Assembly (NCBI GenBank): GCA_047626155.1
Contig: JBLHRR010000042.1
Span: 1 to 34,443, forward strand
DNA from: CALGLS01 sp047626155
GTDB taxonomy: Bacteria; Bacteroidota; Bacteroidia; Chitinophagales; Saprospiraceae
Direction: 5' to 3'
Length of the DNA: 34,443 bases
Shown here piece by piece: positions 30,239 to 34,443 of the stretch; position 1 is the stretch's first letter; each line of letters opens with the position of its first letter. The notes beneath the pieces were generated by a model. It was not told the DNA's origin. It did no database searches and saw only the letters and a program-made list of their open reading frames with translations. The position numbers and the translations under genes were made by a program.

Positions 30239-32875
30239 ATGAACGATTTTCACAAAAAAAACAATCTGCTCACATTCCGTCAATTCAGCATCCCTCTCTT
30301 TTGTTTACTACTATTTGCTAGTTGTTATAACAATCCATCTCAAGATAACAGAACAAGGAACGAAACCAGCAACAATCGCCTCGATCAAAAGCATGAGCCC
30401 AATGAAGAATTCTTTCTGCAACGGTCTTACCCGGATGGTAAATTCAGTATAGATGCTTATAGCAGAGGCTTAAAGGAGGCGAAACAATCTGCAGCCTTAT
30501 CCCGAGACATCAATGGCTTTGACGAAACTTGGACGACCCAAGGCCCTGGAAATATTGGCGCGCGTGCAAATACTGTTGTGGCAAACCCTCAGGATGAAAA
30601 CATTATGTATGCCGGTTTTGCAAAAGGGGGCGTCTTCAAAACAACGGATGGCGGACTCAGCTGGAATCCTATTTTTGACGATCAAGTTTTTCTTTCCATT
30701 GGCGATATTGTTTTAGATCCTAACGATCCTAACATTGTCTACGTCGGTACGGGGGATGTCAATATTTCCGGATACCCTTCAATAGGTGATGGTCTGTATC
30801 GAAGTATGGATGCAGGAGCAACCTGGACGAATCTCGGTCTAGAACAACAACGGATCATTTCCAAAATAGTAGTGGACCCAACTAATTCTAACAGGATATT
30901 TGCAGGAACTATGGGTTTGCCATTCGAGCGAAATAATGACAGAGGACTTTATCGAACAGAAGACAATGGTGCCACCTGGGAACAGGTACTTTTCCTCAGT
31001 GATTCTACCGGTGTTATTGACGTTCTTATGAATCCTCAAAACCCGGATATTTTATATGCTGCGGGTTGGGATAGAATAAGAAATAACATCGAATCTATTG
31101 TAAGAGGAAGAGGAGCTAAAATTTATAAGTCAATTGATGGAGGAGACAGCTGGAATTTAATGGAAGGTGGATTACCCAATGACATTCCTCATTCCAGAAT
31201 TGGATTGGCAATGTCTGGCACCAACCCTGATATCGTATTTGTGCAATATGTCAATGAGGGATTGGCCTTCGAAAGTATTTATAAAACAACAGATGCTGGC
31301 AGCAGCTGGTTTCCAATTCCAACGGATGAATACACCAATGGCCTTCCTGCTGATGTGCTCCGTACTTTTGGTTGGTATTTTGGAAAAATTCGAGTAAACC
31401 CGAATGACGACAATGACATCTTTTTGCTCGGCGTGGATCTTTGGCGAACCTTAGACGGGGGTAACAATTGGTTTATGGCTTCTCCCATTTGGTGGGAATA
31501 TAGCGTACATGCCGATAAGCATGACCTGGTTTTCTTGCCTTCCGGAAATATACTGTTAGCAACTGACGGTGGACTTTACAGAACAGATAACAATGCCGAC
31601 CTGTGGGAAGACATTGAGAACATTCCAACGACTCAATTTTATCGAGTAGCCTATAATCCTCATGATCCAAATTCCTACTATGGTGGTGCACAAGATAACG
31701 GCTCCACAGGAGGAAACGCTACGAACTTCAACAGCTGGCCGCGTATATATGGTGGCGATGGTTTCCAAATGGCTTTTGATCCCGATAACCCGGACCGTTT
31801 CTTTGCGGAAACACAAAATGGTAATATTGTTGTTACGGAAAATGGTGGTTCCTTTTTTGACAATGCCACCTCCGGTATCGACTCCGACGATCGACGCAAT
31901 TGGGATATGCCTTATATCATCAGTCCGCACAATAGTCAGGTTTTGTATACTGGAACTTATCGGATATACAGAGGAGAAGGAAGCAATCCTTTTTGGTCGC
32001 CTATAAGTACGGATCTAACTGATGGTACCGACGAAGAACATCGCTATCACAACATTACGGCCATCGACGAATCTGCTCTGGTTCAAGGATTGTTATACGT
32101 CGGTACTGGTGATGGCAACATTTGGCGTAACGAAAATGGCAGTCTGGATTGGACTCCCATCAGCGCTGGCCTCCCAGATCAATATGTTACGGATATTATC
32201 GCCTCCCCAACTGAAGAAGATGTTGTTTACGTCACTTACTCTGGCTATCGTGATAATGACAACATCCCTCGTATTCACCGATCAGAAGACAGAGGAGCAA
32301 CCTGGACAGATATTTCCGCAGACCTACCTGACCTAGCGATAAATGAACTTTTGATACTTCCTAATTTTTCTGATTCTATTCTTTTTGTAGCGACGGATGG
32401 AGGGATTTACGGTTCTGTTAATAAGGCTACTAGTTGGGAGCGAGTAGGTACGAATATGCCGATGGTCATTACTTACGACATGGTCATCAATGAAGCTAAT
32501 AATCAATTGGTCGCCGGTACTTTTGCCCGATCCATCATGACCTATCCGCTGGATTCGCTGATTCAAAGTATTCAGATGGTGGAGGACAGCATAGACGTTG
32601 CGATCTCAACAACCCCTCTCCAAATTAAAAATACTTTAAAAATAACTCCTTCACTCGCTAGTGATTACATTCAGATAGAATTGGGGAATACCGAACTCGG
32701 ACGTTCTTTTGAACTTGCTATTTTAAATAGTGTAGGACAATTGTTACACCACCAAAAAGAATCTGGGAACGGAGGCAATTACCAAGTGGATGTTTCTAAT
32801 TGGGCGGCGGGGACTTATTTTGTAAAAGCTAAACTCAGACATGAGGTAGTGAGTAAGTCTTTTGTTAAGTTGTAA
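30239..32875 (+). CDS. Sortilin/VPS10-like beta-propeller protein with T9SS type A sorting domain
   Basis: An 878-residue exported protein. Repeated BNR/Asp-box motifs of the type (S/T)xDGGxxW (KTTDGGLSWNP, RSMDAGATWTN, RTEDNGATWEQ, KSIDGGDSWNL, KTTDAGSSWFP, RTLDGGNNWFM, RSEDRGATWTD) indicate one or two large beta-propellers of the sortilin/glycosyl-hydrolase-like type between about residues 95 and 770. The last 80 or so residues (LKITPSLASDYIQIEL, then SVGQLLHHQKE, AAGTYFVKAKL) are the type A T9SS sorting domain, so the protein should reach the cell surface or medium. The N-terminal signal ends in FASC with Cys29, a lipobox, which is unusual next to a T9SS tail. Substrate or binding partner is not known. 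Confidence 0.92.
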   Translation: MNDFHKKNNLLTFRQFSIPLFCLLLFASCYNNPSQDNRTRNETSNNRLDQKHEPNEEFFLQRSYPDGKFSIDAYSRGLKEAKQSAALSRDINGFDETWTTQGPGNIGARANTVVANPQDENIMYAGFAKGGVFKTTDGGLSWNPIFDDQVFLSIGDIVLDPNDPNIVYVGTGDVNISGYPSIGDGLYRSMDAGATWTNLGLEQQRIISKIVVDPTNSNRIFAGTMGLPFERNNDRGLYRTEDNGATWEQVLFLSDSTGVIDVLMNPQNPDILYAAGWDRIRNNIESIVRGRGAKIYKSIDGGDSWNLMEGGLPNDIPHSRIGLAMSGTNPDIVFVQYVNEGLAFESIYKTTDAGSSWFPIPTDEYTNGLPADVLRTFGWYFGKIRVNPNDDNDIFLLGVDLWRTLDGGNNWFMASPIWWEYSVHADKHDLVFLPSGNILLATDGGLYRTDNNADLWEDIENIPTTQFYRVAYNPHDPNSYYGGAQDNGSTGGNATNFNSWPRIYGGDGFQMAFDPDNPDRFFAETQNGNIVVTENGGSFFDNATSGIDSDDRRNWDMPYIISPHNSQVLYTGTYRIYRGEGSNPFWSPISTDLTDGTDEEHRYHNITAIDESALVQGLLYVGTGDGNIWRNENGSLDWTPISAGLPDQYVTDIIASPTEEDVVYVTYSGYRDNDNIPRIHRSEDRGATWTDISADLPDLAINELLILPNFSDSILFVATDGGIYGSVNKATSWERVGTNMPMVITYDMVINEANNQLVAGTFARSIMTYPLDSLIQSIQMVEDSIDVAISTTPLQIKNTLKITPSLASDYIQIELGNTELGRSFELAILNSVGQLLHHQKESGNGGNYQVDVSNWAAGTYFVKAKLRHEVVSKSFVKL

Positions 32876-32936
32876 TAATTTACTGATAATTAAATAGTTT
32901 GTTATCCCGCTCAATCCATAAAAAGTAACGGAAGCA

Positions 32937-33395
32937 ATGAAAGTTCAAGGCCTATACGAGACACATCTCTTTGTTGAAAACCTGGAGCGCTCCATTGCTT
33001 TCTATAGAGATGTTATGCAACTAGAATTGGCGCACATCGAAGAAGGACGACGTGTTGCTTTCCTCTGGATTGAGCGAGATAAACAATCCATGTTAGGGAT
33101 TTGGGAAAAGCCAATTGAAGAAATTGAATTGCGGCATTTCGCTTTTCGTTGCGACGCAAAAGAAGTGTTGGAAAATGCGGTTCCTTTTTTGAGATCGCAC
33201 AATCTGGAACCTTATAATTTCCTAAGAGATGGAACTGATCGACCAATGGTCTTTGCTTGGGTACCGGCAGTAGCGATTTACTTTCGGGATCCGGATGGCC
33301 ATTCTCTTGAATACCTTGGTGTGTTAGAGGGAGAGGCGAAGCCGGAATTGGGTGTAATCAGTTATGAAGAATGGTTAGCGAATAAAGGGAGTTAG
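32937..33395 (+). CDS. VOC (glyoxalase/fosfomycin-resistance fold) family protein
   Basis: A 152-residue protein with the vicinal-oxygen-chelate fold: two beta-alpha-beta-beta-beta units, LYETHLFVENLERSIAFYRDVM at the start and AIYFRDPDGHSLEYLGVL near the end. The likely metal ligands are H10, H67 (LRHFAF) and E125 (HSLEYL), which fits a FosA/glyoxalase-like metal site. The family includes glyoxalases, dioxygenases and thiol transferases that give fosfomycin or bleomycin resistance. The sequence alone does not choose among them. The start follows the upstream stop by 61 bases. It converges with the MBL gene with a 13-base gap. Confidence 0.85.
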   Translation: MKVQGLYETHLFVENLERSIAFYRDVMQLELAHIEEGRRVAFLWIERDKQSMLGIWEKPIEEIELRHFAFRCDAKEVLENAVPFLRSHNLEPYNFLRDGTDRPMVFAWVPAVAIYFRDPDGHSLEYLGVLEGEAKPELGVISYEEWLANKGS

Positions 33396-33408
33396 TTTTT
33401 TTTTTAGA

Positions 33409-34338
33409 TCACAATTCAATTACGTCTCCTTCTACTGCAAATCCAAATCCCTTTGCTATAACTTCTTGTTGCGCGGCACTCCCCTTCCGTAATAAATCGT
33501 TGGTATGATTGAAATGAATAAACCTGATCTTTTCTTTTTCTTCTGTTGAAAGCTCGCTAAACAAAGCCATGCTTTCCTCTACAAAAGGGTGCGGAATCTC
33601 ACTCATGTCCCGGCCTGGCAATTCACCATTTTCATAAAAAGTGCCATCTAAAAAAGCAACATCTACCTCTTTGATTAAATCTAAAATACTCCGATCCCAT
33701 TTTTCCCACTTATCAATATCCGGAATAAATATCGCCGATTTCTCATTGACTCTAATTTCAAAACCAACCGTTTCTGAAAATTCATCACGATGTGGAACGG
33801 AGAAGGGGACTACTTGAATGGAAGGGCTTAACTGAATAATAGAATCAGGTTTGAGTCCATGTAAGTCTATATTATTCAAACTTACCAGTTGGGACCAAGG
33901 CCCGTTATTTGTTAGAAAACTTTGCATTCGCGGCATGGCATAGACCGGGACGTTTTTAGCGCCCATCGCTTCTCTGCCCAAATGTATTAAGCCGGTATAA
34001 TGTCCTATGTGCGCATGCGTAAGAAAGACTCCTGCCAATCCGAAAGTGTGTTGTTGGATAGTATTAAGTTGATCTTTAAAATCTGGACTAGCATCAAAAA
34101 TCCAATGCTGATTGTTTTGAGGGTCAACAAGACCGATGCAAGATACTTTCTTTCTTTTTTGTGCTCCACTCCAAACAGCCTCGCAGCATTTCTTTTTACA
34201 GTCCGCTTGTGGGTAACCGGCATCTTGGGCAGTACCAAGAACAATAAGATAGGGGCTGTCAGGTCTTGGCGTTTGAGGATTTTTCTCATCGGCTTTACAA
34301 CTCGAAAGCAATAATAGCAAAACTAAGAGTCTCAGCAT
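33409..34338 (-). CDS. PqqB-like metallo-beta-lactamase-fold lipoprotein
   Basis: A 309-residue protein. The N-terminus MLRLLVLLLLLSSC is a lipoprotein signal with the acylated Cys at residue 14. The mature part resembles PqqB-family MBL proteins: LGTAQDAGYPQADC at the start, FLTHAHIGHYTGLIHLGREAMG with H108, H110 and H113, VPHRDE with H183, FIPDIDKW, and AFLDGTFY followed by a late HFNHTND. In the classical HxHxDH metal motif the Asp is replaced by Gly (HAHIGH), so metal binding may be partial or altered. No other pqq genes are present, so a PQQ role is not supported; an envelope-located hydrolase of unknown substrate is the safer reading. Confidence 0.85.
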   Translation of the reverse strand: MLRLLVLLLLLSSCKADEKNPQTPRPDSPYLIVLGTAQDAGYPQADCKKKCCEAVWSGAQKRKKVSCIGLVDPQNNQHWIFDASPDFKDQLNTIQQHTFGLAGVFLTHAHIGHYTGLIHLGREAMGAKNVPVYAMPRMQSFLTNNGPWSQLVSLNNIDLHGLKPDSIIQLSPSIQVVPFSVPHRDEFSETVGFEIRVNEKSAIFIPDIDKWEKWDRSILDLIKEVDVAFLDGTFYENGELPGRDMSEIPHPFVEESMALFSELSTEEKEKIRFIHFNHTNDLLRKGSAAQQEVIAKGFGFAVEGDVIEL

Positions 34339-34443
34339 AAGGATTGATTATTAATAAGGTTTGTAAATTCATTCTCCTAATTGATTTATAAAATAATTGC
34401 AACTGTTCAGTGGGGTATAGTTTAGCTGTGGATAGGACGGAAG

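Overview
The window comes from a Bacteroidota chromosome. The evidence is two genes with type IX secretion (T9SS) C-terminal sorting domains, TAnnTTTG-type promoter boxes, almost no Shine-Dalgarno sequences, and the gene order xerC-like / hpf / tRNA-Thr-Tyr-Gly-Thr / tuf / tRNA-Trp / secE / nusG / rplKAJL / rpoBC. The mix of T9SS cargo, BlaI/M56 signalling and PaaZ would fit the Saprospiria/Lewinella group, but that placement is inference.

Left part (1-4810, + strand): the 3' end of a large type B T9SS cargo gene, riboflavin synthase (ribE), then a two-gene regulatory unit. The unit is a BlaI/MecI-type repressor preceded by three copies of an ACTAAT/ATTAGT dyad, followed at once by an M56 (BlaR1-like) membrane metalloprotease. 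The protease's C-terminal half is a long array of ankyrin repeats, nine of them in an exact 99-bp tandem period. This is the most unusual system in the window. A strong hairpin terminator separates it from the convergent rpoC.

Core part (4811-20617, - strand): the transcription/translation block, read right to left from the tyrosine recombinase and hpf, through a terminator, four tRNA genes, tuf, tRNA-Trp, secE, nusG, rplK, rplA, rplJ, rplL, rpoB and rpoC. NusG has a 95-residue acidic N-terminal extension. Several spacers hold inverted repeats that may be autoregulatory, attenuation or processing elements: before rplK, rplK-rplA, rplL-rpoB, rpoB-rpoC and tuf-trnW.

Right part (20788-34443): mixed metabolic and envelope genes. 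They are a soluble TonB-C-domain protein with a possible severed membrane anchor, pdxJ, a CPBP protease translationally coupled to cdsA, psd, bioY behind an overlapping lipoprotein gene, an enoyl-CoA hydratase/isomerase, a small membrane protein, and paaZ. These are followed by a 472-base gap, a large sortilin-type beta-propeller protein with both a lipobox and a T9SS tail, a VOC protein, and a PqqB-like metallo-beta-lactamase-fold lipoprotein. The final 105 bases (34339-34443) hold no gene I can support and are probably the upstream region of the last gene.

No insertion sequence, prophage, CRISPR array or replication origin was seen.
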